From positions 1-51,396 of the forward strand of contig NZ_JABVXF010000031.1 of assembly GCF_013349995.1 (NCBI RefSeq): DNA of 51,396 nt, given 5' to 3'. A program made the position numbers and the translations under genes. Numbering within the stretch: position 1 is the stretch's first letter; every line of letters begins with the position of its first letter. This stretch comes from Pseudoalteromonas sp. 0303 (lineage in GTDB: Bacteria; Pseudomonadota; Gammaproteobacteria; Enterobacterales; Alteromonadaceae). The notes beneath the pieces are model-generated. The model saw only the letters and a program-made list of their open reading frames with translations. It was not told where the DNA came from and ran no database searches. Positions 1 through 7,932 of this stretch are shown here, in pieces.

Positions 1-170
1 ACTAAAGTAGATTTTACGAAGCTGTAAGCCATAAGCTTTAAGCTGTAAGAAAATATCAGATTTCCAGATTTATGTAGGGTGAACCTCAACGCTTAACGCG
101 AAATCAGTTCACCTTGCGCAAAGGACTCGTAAGCGCTACGCGCTTTGTCGAGAATCCTTTCCACGCCTTT
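1..170 (+). other. 23S-5S rRNA spacer
   Basis: This is the stretch immediately upstream of the 5S gene. I see no reading frame with a ribosome-binding site and no tRNA cloverleaf. It contains degenerate 'AAGCTGTAAG'-type repeats near 20-50. By position it should be the internal spacer after 23S rRNA, but no recognisable 23S 3' end lies in the window, so the assignment is from context. Confidence 0.6.
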
Positions 171-287
171 TGCTTGGTGACAATAGCGTTTTGGACCCAC
201 CTGACCCCATGCCGAACTCAGTAGTGAAACGAAACAGCGCCGATGATAGTGTAGCAGCTGCTATGTGAAAGTAGGTCATCGCCAGGC
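171..287 (+). rRNA. rrf: 5S ribosomal RNA
   Basis: The central block contains the highly conserved CCCACCTGACCCCATGCCGA and AACTCAGTAGTGAAAC segments of bacterial 5S rRNA, then CGCCGATGATAGTGT. The 5' end (GCTTGGTGA, from 172) pairs with the 3' end (TCGCCAGGC, near 279-287) as the terminal helix. The length of about 117 nt fits. It is the last gene of an rRNA operon whose 16S and 23S lie outside the window, and a strong terminator follows. Exact ends may be off by a few bases. Confidence 0.96.
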
Positions 288-299
288 TCCAAATAAGAG

Positions 300-330
300 A
301 AAGCCCGATTCGAAAGAGTCGGGCTTTTTT
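300..330 (+). terminator. rRNA operon terminator
   Basis: AAGCCCGA and TCGGGCTT form a GC-rich stem separated by a short AT-containing loop and followed by six T residues. It lies 13 bases after the 5S gene and is a typical intrinsic terminator. Confidence 0.9.
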
Positions 331-351
331 GCGTTTTGAGCTGTCAGCCAG

Positions 352-569
352 GTAGGTTGGGTAGAGCGGAGCGAAACCCAACATAATCCATGTGAACCTC
401 TTCATAATTCCATGGTTAAAAAACTCTTAAAATGTCTACCAGGTTGGCGGTCTGTAAAACAGCTTATTTCACCTTGCGCTAATTCGTCTTTTATTAATGA
501 GCTTTACCTCTTCATTGTGCATGACGAATTACCACACTGTTGGGTTTCGCTGCGCTCTACCCAACCTAC
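352..569. repeat. inverted pair of REP-like 32-bp repeats
   Basis: The block at 352-383 (GTAGGTTGGGTAGAGC and on to CCCAACA) recurs as its near-perfect reverse complement at 538-569. Each copy is itself partly palindromic around GAGCGGAGCG. About 154 bp separate them. This type of GTAGGTTGGGT repeat is widespread between genes in proteobacteria, and two copies in opposite orientation resemble a REPIN-like arrangement. A 66-codon open frame at 412-612 runs through the second copy and is not credible as a gene. Confidence 0.7.
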
Positions 570-585
570 GCCAGGCCTTCAAGCT

Positions 586-636
586 TTACTCTTGCAACTT
601 TCCCCTCGCTAACTTTACTCTCGTAACTTGCTAACT
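586..636 (-). repeat. degenerate 14/15-bp tandem motif
   Basis: Read on the minus strand, this stretch holds GTTACGAGAGTAAA, GTTAGCGAGGGGAAA and GTTGCAAGAGTAAA in a row. These are diverged units of the same 15-bp motif that forms the clean array at 51096-51290. A further single unit (GAGTAAGTTAGCGAG, minus strand) lies near 2813-2827. It is non-coding in appearance. Confidence 0.6.
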
Positions 637-1352
637 TACTCACACTGCTCTATCTCTTTTACATCACCGCGGCCATCGCTTAGGTAGCATTGTTCTAGCA
701 ACGAGCAGTAGCAGATCTCGGTTTTGATGCTATTACGTTTCTTGTTTACTTTGTCCCATTGAGTTTCATTAAATCCCGTTCGCTTGAAACCAAAAAGTTT
801 AAGTTTGCTGCCAGATGCCAGTAACCGGTTATCACTGGCACTCGTCATAATCCAGCCAAATGCTTCGAAAATATTTATGTCGGGAGAATCATCTTGCAGA
901 GTTTGTAGCTGTGTTTCATATGCTTGTGTATCAAAACAGCATGCAGAAATTACTTTATAGATATCTAAATATGATTGGTCGTTATAATGATACTTCACAT
1001 ACTTTACTATCGCAGGTCCTGATCCTGAATTAGAGAGCACAAAGGTGATTTCAGATAGATTTTTTTCTTCATTAAAATTCCCCGTCATCACTTCGAGCCA
1101 TGGCCAGGTTGCGGCTTTTACTTGTCGTTCTGCGGCGCTGGCTTGCAAGTAAGTGGCATAAAAGGAGGCTGCTGAAATTATAATGGCGCAGAGTGCGAGA
1201 AATAGGTTTAGCCGCTCGTTGGTAAACCATGCCTTGCGCTGGTTGCTAGCAGGCTGAGTGTTTTGCTGGGTGGTCTTTGTTTGCTCTTTAAGGTTAGAGT
1301 TTTGCTCTGTTTTAACGGTGGAACAGCTTGCGTCCTGTTGCTGATTATCCAT
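636..1352 (-). CDS. single-pass membrane protein of unknown function
   Basis: This is a 238-residue protein that I do not recognise. The first 40 residues are polar and Gln/Thr-rich, with no signal peptide. One transmembrane helix follows at about residues 49-69 (LFLALCAIIISAASFYATYL), then a charged stretch ending in QVKAATWPWLEV. The rest (about 80-238) is a soluble, probably periplasmic domain with several Cys residues (the C-terminal part has CYCSLLEQC and ends near C237). This layout, a helix followed by a beta-rich domain starting after a 'WPWLEV' segment, occurs in many uncharacterised proteobacterial proteins. It is followed on the left by repeats and the rRNA operon, and preceded by mltD's 3' end 91 bp away, so it is probably its own transcription unit. 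Confidence 0.75.
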   Translation of the reverse strand: MDNQQQDASCSTVKTEQNSNLKEQTKTTQQNTQPASNQRKAWFTNERLNLFLALCAIIISAASFYATYLQASAAERQVKAATWPWLEVMTGNFNEEKNLSEITFVLSNSGSGPAIVKYVKYHYNDQSYLDIYKVISACCFDTQAYETQLQTLQDDSPDINIFEAFGWIMTSASDNRLLASGSKLKLFGFKRTGFNETQWDKVNKKRNSIKTEICYCSLLEQCYLSDGRGDVKEIEQCE

Positions 1353-1416
1353 AATTTTTAATTGTTGTTTTTATAGACTAATAAAGATACAACTTTAATT
1401 GGATAGATAAAAGAGA

Positions 1417-1435
1417 CAGGGAGTAAAACTCCCTG
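1417..1435 (-). terminator. hairpin downstream of mltD
   Basis: CAGGGAGT, a loop of AAA, and ACTCCCTG form a perfect 8-bp stem 8 bases past the mltD stop. On the minus strand the following sequence is only moderately T-rich (TCTCTTTTAT), so termination may be inefficient. Confidence 0.5.
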
Positions 1436-1443
1436 ATTTGGTA

Positions 1444-2721
1444 TTAACTATTTGAGATAAATACGGTGAGCTTTTCACCCACTCTTAAGCTATCTCTTGA
1501 AAGATTATTCCATTGTTTAAGTTTAGTGATACTGACTTTGTATTGCTTTGCAATCTTCCAAAGGCTATCGCCAGATTTCACCTTATACTCGATTTGTTGA
1601 TCAGCCAATTGCGGTAATATCAGTTTTTGACCAATACGAATGGTGTTTGTTTTTAGGTTATTGAAGGTTTTCAGTTGGCTAACTGTTACTTTATAGTTCT
1701 TTGCAATCACACTTAAGCTATCACCGCGTTTAACCGTGTAATGTTGCCATTGGCTATAATCATTGCTTTTTTGATTAGCTAATAGAGTTTGATAACTTGC
1801 TTGCTGATCTTTTGGGACCACAATATGTGGCGCATCAATCACTGCTGGGTATCGGATAACGCCATGGTTCAGCTCTTCAAGCTCTTGCCATTTCGCTTTA
1901 TCTGCCAAGATCACTGCACCAGTTACTGGTAAAGTCGCAATAGCCTGCTCATTCTTAATCGCAGGGAATATCATTTTTTGGTGTTTTAATAATTGTGCTG
2001 CGGCCAGTAACTTAGGCACGTATTGTTTGGTTTGCGATGGTAGCTTTAAGCTAAAGAAGTCCGTCGACTTACCTTGTTTTTTATTACGAGCAATTGCCTG
2101 TAATACACGCCCTTCACCAATATTGTAGGCAGCAATAGCATGATACCAATCGCCATCAAAGCGTTTATAAAGGTATTCCATAAAATCCAAAGCTGCGCGG
2201 GTGCTGTCGATCACATCTTGGCGACCATCATACCAAGGGGTAATTTTTACTTTGAAGTATTTGGCGATTGAGGGGGTGAGTTGCCATAAACCCGATGCAT
2301 GTTTGTGCGAATAGGCACTGGCATCAAAATCGCTCTCTATAAGCGGCATTAGAGCGAGTTCTATTGGTAAGTCACGGTTTTCTACTTCTGTGACGATATG
2401 ATACAAATACGGCGCTGCGCGGCGGCTTATTTCTTCCATGTAATTTGGATGAGTAAGGTACCAAGCAATGCGCTTTTGCACATCTGGGTGACTTGAATCG
2501 CTAAACTGTAGTTGAATGCGAATACGCTGCCATACGTCATCAAGTTCACTTGGTTTGAGCGGTGTCACCGCGTCTACTTGTACTGTTTTAGCTTCTGCAA
2601 CCACAGTGCCTGGATTGGCTTTGATGATGGGCTTCTTTTCGGGAAGTGACTCAGGGGCAGTCTGACAGCCTGTTACAATAAAAGAAACAACAACAAGGCC
2701 TAAAAATCGATTTAAAAACAC
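1444..2721 (-). CDS. mltD: membrane-bound lytic murein transglycosylase D
   Basis: This 425-residue lipoprotein cleaves the MurNAc-GlcNAc bond of peptidoglycan, releasing 1,6-anhydro products, and takes part in wall turnover. Residues 1-19 are a lipoprotein signal peptide ending in the lipobox IVTGC (Cys19). The SLT (lysozyme-like) domain spans about 105-240. Its catalytic glutamate is Glu129 in PLIESDFDASAYSHKHASG, followed by the family's GLWQLTP and AAYNIGEGRV segments. Two LysM peptidoglycan-binding repeats follow at about 327-371 (QHYTVKRGDSLSVIAKNYKV) and 377-421. Length and domain order match the MltD family. It is a single gene with a hairpin after it. Confidence 0.95.
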   Translation of the reverse strand: MFLNRFLGLVVVSFIVTGCQTAPESLPEKKPIIKANPGTVVAEAKTVQVDAVTPLKPSELDDVWQRIRIQLQFSDSSHPDVQKRIAWYLTHPNYMEEISRRAAPYLYHIVTEVENRDLPIELALMPLIESDFDASAYSHKHASGLWQLTPSIAKYFKVKITPWYDGRQDVIDSTRAALDFMEYLYKRFDGDWYHAIAAYNIGEGRVLQAIARNKKQGKSTDFFSLKLPSQTKQYVPKLLAAAQLLKHQKMIFPAIKNEQAIATLPVTGAVILADKAKWQELEELNHGVIRYPAVIDAPHIVVPKDQQASYQTLLANQKSNDYSQWQHYTVKRGDSLSVIAKNYKVTVSQLKTFNNLKTNTIRIGQKLILPQLADQQIEYKVKSGDSLWKIAKQYKVSITKLKQWNNLSRDSLRVGEKLTVFISNS

Positions 2722-2839
2722 GTATTAAAATACTCCGTTAACTTAGGTGCGGGTAAACTAAAGCGCCTAAGCTTAACATAGGGTGAGCTAAAAATGACCA
2801 TTAGATTAACAGCTCGCTAACTTACTCACCCAATTGAAA

Positions 2840-3379
2840 TTAAAACGAAATACTAACTTGTAACCCAGCATAACCATGGTTTTGTGCTTCCCAATAGCGG
2901 CTGTCTATTTCTCGGGCTCTGGCATAGATCTCTATTCTGAATGGCTTTGAGTCCACGCCCATACCCACACCAACATAGCCATCAATATTATTGTGGTCGT
3001 CATCATAGCGGTCGCTGTAGTCGTGGTCATCTCGGTCGTCGTATACAGCAAGCTCAATTAAATCTAAGCCCACTTCGCCATAGACAAAAAAGTCACTGAA
3101 ATAACCAAATTTGATGCCGCTATCTAAGGTGAGAAATGTCTCCCGATCACCTTTTTTAGTAAATACTTCTGCTGAGCCTAGTGCCGTTGTAAATGCTGCG
3201 CCGAAATTGCTGTAGTTATTTTTAGCCATAACTTCGATGCCGGCTGAGGTGATTGAATCAGTACTATTATGCTCTGATTTAACAAACAGGTTCATATTAG
3301 GGCTGTCATAAATACCAGCAAAGCTTGTAGCAGGAATGAAGGCAAGTGATGAAAAGAGTGCTAAGGCGAGGTACTTCAT
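2840..3379 (-). CDS. small outer-membrane beta-barrel candidate, start codon at a MITE edge
   Basis: The reading frame is 179 residues from the ATG at 3379. A longer in-frame ATG at 3502 lies inside a MITE and is not the native start. Residues 1-22 form a signal peptide (MKYLALALFSSLAFIPATSFA). The mature part alternates short beta strands (AGIEVMAKNNYSNFGAAFTT, GYVGVGMGV) and ends in Phe (LQVSISF), as outer-membrane barrels do. Between about residues 112 and 132 there is a loop packed with Asp and His (DDRDDHDYSDRYDDDHNN), which could bind a metal. I cannot name the family with confidence; a YfaZ-like small barrel is one possibility. The present ribosome-binding site (AAAAGGA about 10 bases before the ATG) is part of the MITE end. 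Confidence 0.75.
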   Translation of the reverse strand: MKYLALALFSSLAFIPATSFAGIYDSPNMNLFVKSEHNSTDSITSAGIEVMAKNNYSNFGAAFTTALGSAEVFTKKGDRETFLTLDSGIKFGYFSDFFVYGEVGLDLIELAVYDDRDDHDYSDRYDDDHNNIDGYVGVGMGVDSKPFRIEIYARAREIDSRYWEAQNHGYAGLQVSISF

Positions 3380-3646
3380 AGGGCGTGTTGTCCTTTTATG
3401 ATTAATTTTGCAGCAGTGTGTTTGGTATTTAGGCAAGGCAGAGCCTATGCAGTGTGGTTGTTCCACATAAATAGGCGATAACGCAGCATCAATGCCAAAC
3501 ACGCGCTGCCCTTCGGGTTCTTCCTAGGGGCGATTAACTCTTTGTTGCTCAATTTTTACTTAGCCCACTAGGTTACAAATCTCGCGCCGCGATTAAATCG
3601 CCCCTAGAGTGAACAAATTTCAATCAACAAAGGTCAACACGCCCTA
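3379..3646. mobile_element. 264-bp MITE with TA target duplication
   Basis: The element runs from 3381 (GGGCGTGTTG) to 3644 (CAACACGCCC). Its terminal inverted repeats are perfect for 10 bp and continue imperfectly through CCTTT and GATT for about 30 bp. TA dinucleotides flank it on both sides (3379-3380 and 3645-3646), the signature of IS630/Tc1-mariner type transposition. Internal inverted pieces include CCTAGGGGCGATTAA (3524-3538) against its complement near 3584-3606. It has no transposase, so it must have been moved by one elsewhere. It sits directly against the start codon of the 2840-3379 gene. Confidence 0.85.
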
Positions 3647-3650
3647 GAAT

Positions 3651-3667
3651 CCATTAAACGTTAATGG
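3651..3667. promoter_or_regulatory. palindrome upstream of the MITE
   Basis: CCATTAA ACG TTAATGG is a perfect 7-bp inverted repeat with a 3-base centre. It lies between the MITE and the histidine kinase stop codon. It would have been in the upstream region of the beta-barrel gene before the MITE inserted. It may be an old operator or a weak hairpin. Confidence 0.3.
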
Positions 3668-3725
3668 GTACATGATACCAAACAGCGCCTTAGCAAATTG
3701 TAAGTAATTGTTCTAACTATGTAAG

Positions 3726-5030
3726 CTAACCGAACACGCAGCGAAAGCAGGCTCCTTGCTGGCGTTTGATATAAACCAGATCGCCGCCATGATTGAGCAT
3801 GATCTGGCGCGATAAACTTAAGCCTATTCCTGAGCCTTGTTGCTTGGTAGTAAAAAATGGCACGAAAATCATCTCAATCACATGATCGCTGATACCTGTA
3901 CCATTGTCGCTGACCTCTAAATACAGTTGCTGATTAGCATTTTGTGCAATGCTTACCTCAATGCACTTTGCTGACTCTGGACTATTTAACTGCTTAAGGA
4001 CATCAATGGCATTGGTAAGCAGGTTTATTATTACTTGTTCAACTTGGCCTCTATCTATCATTACTAACTGTTGGCTTTGCACCGATAAATTCAACGTAAT
4101 ATTAAGTTGCTTAGCTTGTTGTGAGTGCAGAGCGACAACTTGCTTGGCAAGATCGGCCAGAATATGTGGCTGTAAGTGTGGGGCGGGTAAGCTACTAACC
4201 TTTTTAAATTGCGCTATAAATTCCCCTAAATGCTCGGTTCGTGATGCGAGTGTTGTTAGGGCGAGTTGCAAGTCTTGTTTATCTTCCTGATCATCAAAAC
4301 TAAGCTCAGTTGGCAGCAGTGCCGTACAAGTTTGTGCTAAAGAAGAAAGTGGCGTAATCGAATTAGCAATTTCATGAGTCAGTACTTTGGTAAGGCGCTT
4401 ATAAGCTTGTTGCTCTTTTAATTGCAGCTGATCATGAATCGATTGCAAACTGATCACTTTACGAACTTTACCTTGGATTTCGGCAATACTGATCTGCACA
4501 GATAACGTATCGTGCTGCTCACCATTTTGCCATGGCACGGTATTACGGCTATTTTGCTTTGCGTCTTGGACTAGGTTGGCTATTACACCTAAATCATCGA
4601 TGTGCTTTACAGCTTGTCCAAGTAAACGGCTGACCGCCGGATTGCTTTCAATAATAGTGCCTTGTTCGTCACATACTAATACTGCTAAATCGATATGAAT
4701 TAATAGCGCTTGTAAGAACTGGGCTTGTTGCTCTGCATTAAAACGCGCAGCCTGAATTTGTTGTTTAACCTGCTCAAATTGCTGCTGCATAGGGTGTTGG
4801 TCGCCAAAGCCTAATGTGCTGTCTCCATTCGCTAAAGCGCGAAACACCATATCTGCACGCCTTGTTTGGTGTTTAAATAAATTAAAAATTTGCGCGGCAC
4901 ATACCAAATTTAAAATAACTAAAAGTGCCGAAATTGCAGAAAACCCGCTTTGCTCTACTTGCCAAAACAAAGCTATTGATAAACCAATTAGTGCAGCTAA
5001 TAGGCAGGCTAAGCTAATAAAATTTCGCAT
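3726..5030 (-). CDS. sensor histidine kinase (NtrY-like)
   Basis: This 434-residue inner-membrane kinase has two N-terminal transmembrane helices (about 5-23 and 32-52), a linker, and a PAS-like domain (about 105-200, LLIHIDLAVLVCDEQGTIIE). The HisKA phosphoacceptor is His219 in LTHEIANSITPL. The ATPase domain follows, with the N box (VIINLLTNAIDVL), G1 (VSDNGTGI) and G2 (GSGIGLSLSRQI) motifs. It is the partner of the NtrC-type regulator encoded 3 bp upstream in the same operon. The order regulator-then-kinase and the divergent efflux genes suggest that it senses an envelope or antibiotic-peptide stress and controls that pump. The signal is unknown. Confidence 0.92.
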   Translation of the reverse strand: MRNFISLACLLAALIGLSIALFWQVEQSGFSAISALLVILNLVCAAQIFNLFKHQTRRADMVFRALANGDSTLGFGDQHPMQQQFEQVKQQIQAARFNAEQQAQFLQALLIHIDLAVLVCDEQGTIIESNPAVSRLLGQAVKHIDDLGVIANLVQDAKQNSRNTVPWQNGEQHDTLSVQISIAEIQGKVRKVISLQSIHDQLQLKEQQAYKRLTKVLTHEIANSITPLSSLAQTCTALLPTELSFDDQEDKQDLQLALTTLASRTEHLGEFIAQFKKVSSLPAPHLQPHILADLAKQVVALHSQQAKQLNITLNLSVQSQQLVMIDRGQVEQVIINLLTNAIDVLKQLNSPESAKCIEVSIAQNANQQLYLEVSDNGTGISDHVIEMIFVPFFTTKQQGSGIGLSLSRQIMLNHGGDLVYIKRQQGACFRCVFG

Positions 5031-5033
5031 AGA

Positions 5034-6437
5034 TTAAAGTCCGTATTTTTCTAAACGACGATACATGGCTCCGCGTGTTAAGCCGAGCGCTTTTGCTGCA
5101 TGACTCACGTTCCCTTGAAAATGCTTTAAAGCTGCACGAACGGTTCTTTGCTCGATGATTTCGAGATCAAAAGTGTCGTAGTCAGCGGCGCTTGAAGAGA
5201 GCTCATTTGTGCTAACAGCAGTACTTGGTGAGCTTATTACTGAGCTAATATCGAGCTCTGAACCTTCTGATAGGATGACTGCTCGCTCAATTGCATGGGC
5301 AAGTTCACGGACATTGCCCGGCCAATGATACTGACTTAAACGTGTCATATCAGATGCCGCAATCGAGAGCTCACGTTTGTATTTATGTGCAAAGTGCTGC
5401 AAGTAGTAGTTACATAGTAATGGAATGTCTTCACTGCGCTCACGCAGAGCTGGCAAACGGATCTCTACGGTATTAACACGGTACAGTAAGTCTTGCCTAA
5501 ACTTGCCTTCAGTAACTGCTTGTTCGAGGTTTTCATTGGTTGCACAGATCAAACGAATATCAATATCGATGACTTTTGAACCACCAACCGGTGTTATTTG
5601 CCTGTTTTGTAGTGCCGCAAGTAGTTTAACTTGTTGGTTAAGCGGTAAATTACCTAGCTCGTCTAAAAATAAACTACCACCATGGGCCAGCTCAAATCGG
5701 CCAATGCGATCTTCTTTCGCGCCGGTAAACGCCCCTTTTTTATGGCCAAATAGTTCGCTTTCAAACAGGCTTTCGGCTAGTGAGCCCATGTCTAGGCTTA
5801 TGAAAGGCTGGTTTTGGCGCTGGCTTGCATTGTGGATTGCATGGGCAGTGAGTTCTTTACCTGTGCCACTTTCGCCACTAATCAATATGTTGGCATCTGT
5901 GTTGGCTGCTTTGTCGATAACCGAAAAAACCTGCTGCATGGCATCACTTTGGCCTAAAAACTCAAATGTTTGATTGCCGATTGACTGCTGCAAGGCCTGC
6001 TTTTGTTTTGTGAGCTTACCAACTTGCTGTTTGTCTTTAGCGTGTGAAAATGCCGCCGCTACAGCACCGAGTAATTGCTCATTTTGCCAAGGCTTGGCAA
6101 TAAAGTCAGAGGCACCAGCTTTAATTGCTTCGACAGCTAGCTGAATATCGCTGTAGGCCGTCATAAGCAGTACCGCAATGTTAGCGTCTTGGCTCATGAT
6201 CTTTTTTAGCCAGTAGAATCCTTCTTTGCCACTAATTGAGTCTTGCGTGAAGTTCATATCGAGTAACACTACATCTATGGCTTGATCCGCCTCATGCTGT
6301 GCGTTAATGATAGCTTCGATATCAAAGGGGTTATCTGTGGTTTTTACAACCTGATAATGCTGCTTTAAAAGTAATCGTGCGGCGATAAGTACATCGGGGT
6401 TATCATCGACGATAAGAATTGATCCTGCTTGTTTCAT
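5034..6437 (-). CDS. NtrC-family sigma-54 response regulator
   Basis: This 467-residue transcription activator has three domains. The receiver (1-120) has phosphoacceptor Asp60 (VVLLDMNF), acidic residues Asp11-Asp12 and Lys115. The AAA+ sigma-54 interaction domain (about 158-390) has Walker A GESGTGKE (188-195), the sigma-54 contact loop GAFTGA (235-240) and Walker B GGSLFLDE (253-260). The C-terminal Fis-type helix-turn-helix (about 430-467) ends VSHAAKALGLTRGAMYRRLE. It activates RNA polymerase carrying RpoN from enhancer sites. The region between it and the divergent pump genes holds a sigma-54-like promoter and repeated AGTGTYC half-sites, so the pump is its likely target. Confidence 0.95.
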   Translation of the reverse strand: MKQAGSILIVDDNPDVLIAARLLLKQHYQVVKTTDNPFDIEAIINAQHEADQAIDVVLLDMNFTQDSISGKEGFYWLKKIMSQDANIAVLLMTAYSDIQLAVEAIKAGASDFIAKPWQNEQLLGAVAAAFSHAKDKQQVGKLTKQKQALQQSIGNQTFEFLGQSDAMQQVFSVIDKAANTDANILISGESGTGKELTAHAIHNASQRQNQPFISLDMGSLAESLFESELFGHKKGAFTGAKEDRIGRFELAHGGSLFLDELGNLPLNQQVKLLAALQNRQITPVGGSKVIDIDIRLICATNENLEQAVTEGKFRQDLLYRVNTVEIRLPALRERSEDIPLLCNYYLQHFAHKYKRELSIAASDMTRLSQYHWPGNVRELAHAIERAVILSEGSELDISSVISSPSTAVSTNELSSSAADYDTFDLEIIEQRTVRAALKHFQGNVSHAAKALGLTRGAMYRRLEKYGL

Positions 6438-6462
6438 AGCTATTTATTATTATTCCTTTATG

Positions 6463-6546
6463 GGAACACTAAGACTAATTGAAAATAGTAACAGTGTCCA
6501 TTTATGGACGATATATGGGTTTTGAAGTGTTCTATAAGCGGACACT
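6463..6546. promoter_or_regulatory. enhancer sites with AGTGTYC half-sites
   Basis: Three related sites lie between the divergent regulator and pump genes. GGAACACT is at 6463-6470. AGTGTCC, 6 bases, then GGAC is at 6493-6509. AGTGTTC, 7 bases, then GGACACT is at 6526-6546. All share the half-site AGTGTYC or its complement. They sit about 60-145 bp upstream of the sigma-54-like promoter, the usual place for NtrC-family enhancer sites. Binding by the adjacent regulator is inferred. Confidence 0.6.
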
Positions 6547-6607
6547 TGATTATATTCATCTTTATTGATTTTTATGTAAGCTGTTGTAATTTAATAAAAA
6601 TAAAAGT

Positions 6608-6623
6608 TGGCACAAGAGTTGTT
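6608..6623 (+). promoter_or_regulatory. sigma-54 (-24/-12) promoter
   Basis: TGGCAC, five bases (AAGAG), then TTGTT matches the RpoN consensus TGGCAC-N5-TTGCW, except that the -12 GC reads GT. It lies about 45 bp before the adaptor ATG and downstream of the AGTGTYC sites. A promoter of this class requires an NtrC-type activator, and one is encoded next door. Confidence 0.65.
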
Positions 6624-6667
6624 TTATCTATAGGTAATTAGCACCTAGATAACTTAAAGGCGTCAAC

Positions 6668-7921
6668 ATGGATAAGAAAATTACACGCTCAAATAACAAA
6701 GCATTTTTTAAGAAATCAGTAATAGCAGCTGCATGCTTAGCTGTTGCGGCAGCAGCTTATGGTTTCACGCAAACTGAGCAAACAGGTCGTAGTCAGCAAG
6801 TAATCGCGACAAGCTTAACGATTAGCACAGTACAACAAGGTGAATTTGTTGATGCTTTAAGTCTTCGTGGTCAGGTTATGCCTCGCACTACTATTTACCT
6901 CGACACCATTGCCGGAGGCCAAGTCGAAGAGCGACTTGTTGAGCAAGGTGAGTTAGTTAAAAAAGGCCAACCACTTGTGCGTTTAAGCAATACCAACTTG
7001 CAGCTTGATGTAATGAGCCGTGAAGCACAGGTGACTGAGCAGCTTAACTTTTTACGTAACACGCAAATGAATATGGAAACCAGCCGTTTAAACTTACGCC
7101 GTGATTTGCTTGAAATCGATCTTAAAATTACGCATTTATCGCGTCGCTTAAAACAGACTCAGCCGCTAGTGAAAACGGGTGTGTTAGCTCAAGAGCAATT
7201 ATCTGAAATTCAAGAAGACTTAGCGTATTACAAAGCGCGTAAAGAACTAACTCTTGAGCGTCAAAAGCAAGAAAACAGCATTCGAGAAGTTCAGGTCGCT
7301 CAGTTAAAAGACAGTGCCGACATGCTAGAGAAAAACCTACAGTTTGCGCGTAAGAACCTTGAAAACTTACTCGTAACAGCACCTGCCGATGGTTATTTAA
7401 GTGAGCTTGATGTTGAAATTGGTGAATCAAAAGGCCGTGGTGCTCGCCTAGGGCAGATTGATATTCCTAATGAATACAAGCTAGTTGTGAGACTAGATGA
7501 GTTTTACCTGAGCCAAGTTCAAACAGGTATGCAAGTGCTTATTGAACACGAGCAAGGCGAAATTGCGGCAACAGTTAGCAAAATTGATAGCCGTGTTCAG
7601 CAATCACAGTTTCAGGTTGAAGTCGATTTACCCAATGGCACTAGCAACATAAAACGTGGGCAAAGCCTTGATGTACAGCTGATGCTAGGTGATAGCAAAG
7701 GCACAGCTTTATTACTTGAACGCGGCGCATTTTTTACCAGCTCAGGGGGTAACTGGGTTTATGTCATGGAAAAAGATGGCAATCGTGCAGTACGAAAAGA
7801 CATTCGTCTTGGCAAAAAGAATCAAAACTATTATGAAGTGTTAAGTGGCCTAAGCGCCGGAGATCGCGTGATCACCTCTAGCTACAGCAACTTTGATAAA
7901 GCACAACAACTACAATTTTAA
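6668..7921 (+). CDS. HlyD/MacA-type periplasmic adaptor
   Basis: This 417-residue membrane fusion protein of an ABC efflux system is anchored by an N-terminal hydrophobic segment (about 16-33, KSVIAAACLAVAAAAYGF). A split biotinyl-lipoyl-like domain begins near 63 (LRGQVMPRTTIYL) and continues at about 235-260 (NLLVTAPADGYLSELDVEIG). Between them a long coiled coil (about 115-225) would form the alpha-helical hairpin that reaches an outer-membrane channel. Beta-barrel and membrane-proximal parts follow. ATG is preceded by AAAGG at 6656-6660. It is first in a three-gene operon; no TolC-like gene is in the window. Substrate unknown. Confidence 0.9.
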   Translation: MDKKITRSNNKAFFKKSVIAAACLAVAAAAYGFTQTEQTGRSQQVIATSLTISTVQQGEFVDALSLRGQVMPRTTIYLDTIAGGQVEERLVEQGELVKKGQPLVRLSNTNLQLDVMSREAQVTEQLNFLRNTQMNMETSRLNLRRDLLEIDLKITHLSRRLKQTQPLVKTGVLAQEQLSEIQEDLAYYKARKELTLERQKQENSIREVQVAQLKDSADMLEKNLQFARKNLENLLVTAPADGYLSELDVEIGESKGRGARLGQIDIPNEYKLVVRLDEFYLSQVQTGMQVLIEHEQGEIAATVSKIDSRVQQSQFQVEVDLPNGTSNIKRGQSLDVQLMLGDSKGTALLLERGAFFTSSGGNWVYVMEKDGNRAVRKDIRLGKKNQNYYEVLSGLSAGDRVITSSYSNFDKAQQLQF

Positions 7922-7932
7922 GGATAAAAACA

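Noticed and set aside
136..405. 89-codon open frame on the minus strand
   Set aside because: It runs across the 5S rRNA gene and its terminator, so it cannot be a gene.
412..612. 66-codon open frame on the plus strand
   Set aside because: It runs through a REP-like copy and a degenerate repeat and has no convincing ribosome-binding site.
3380..3502. Longer N terminus for the barrel protein (ATG 3502)
   Set aside because: The extra residues are encoded inside the MITE and hide the signal peptide that starts at 3379.
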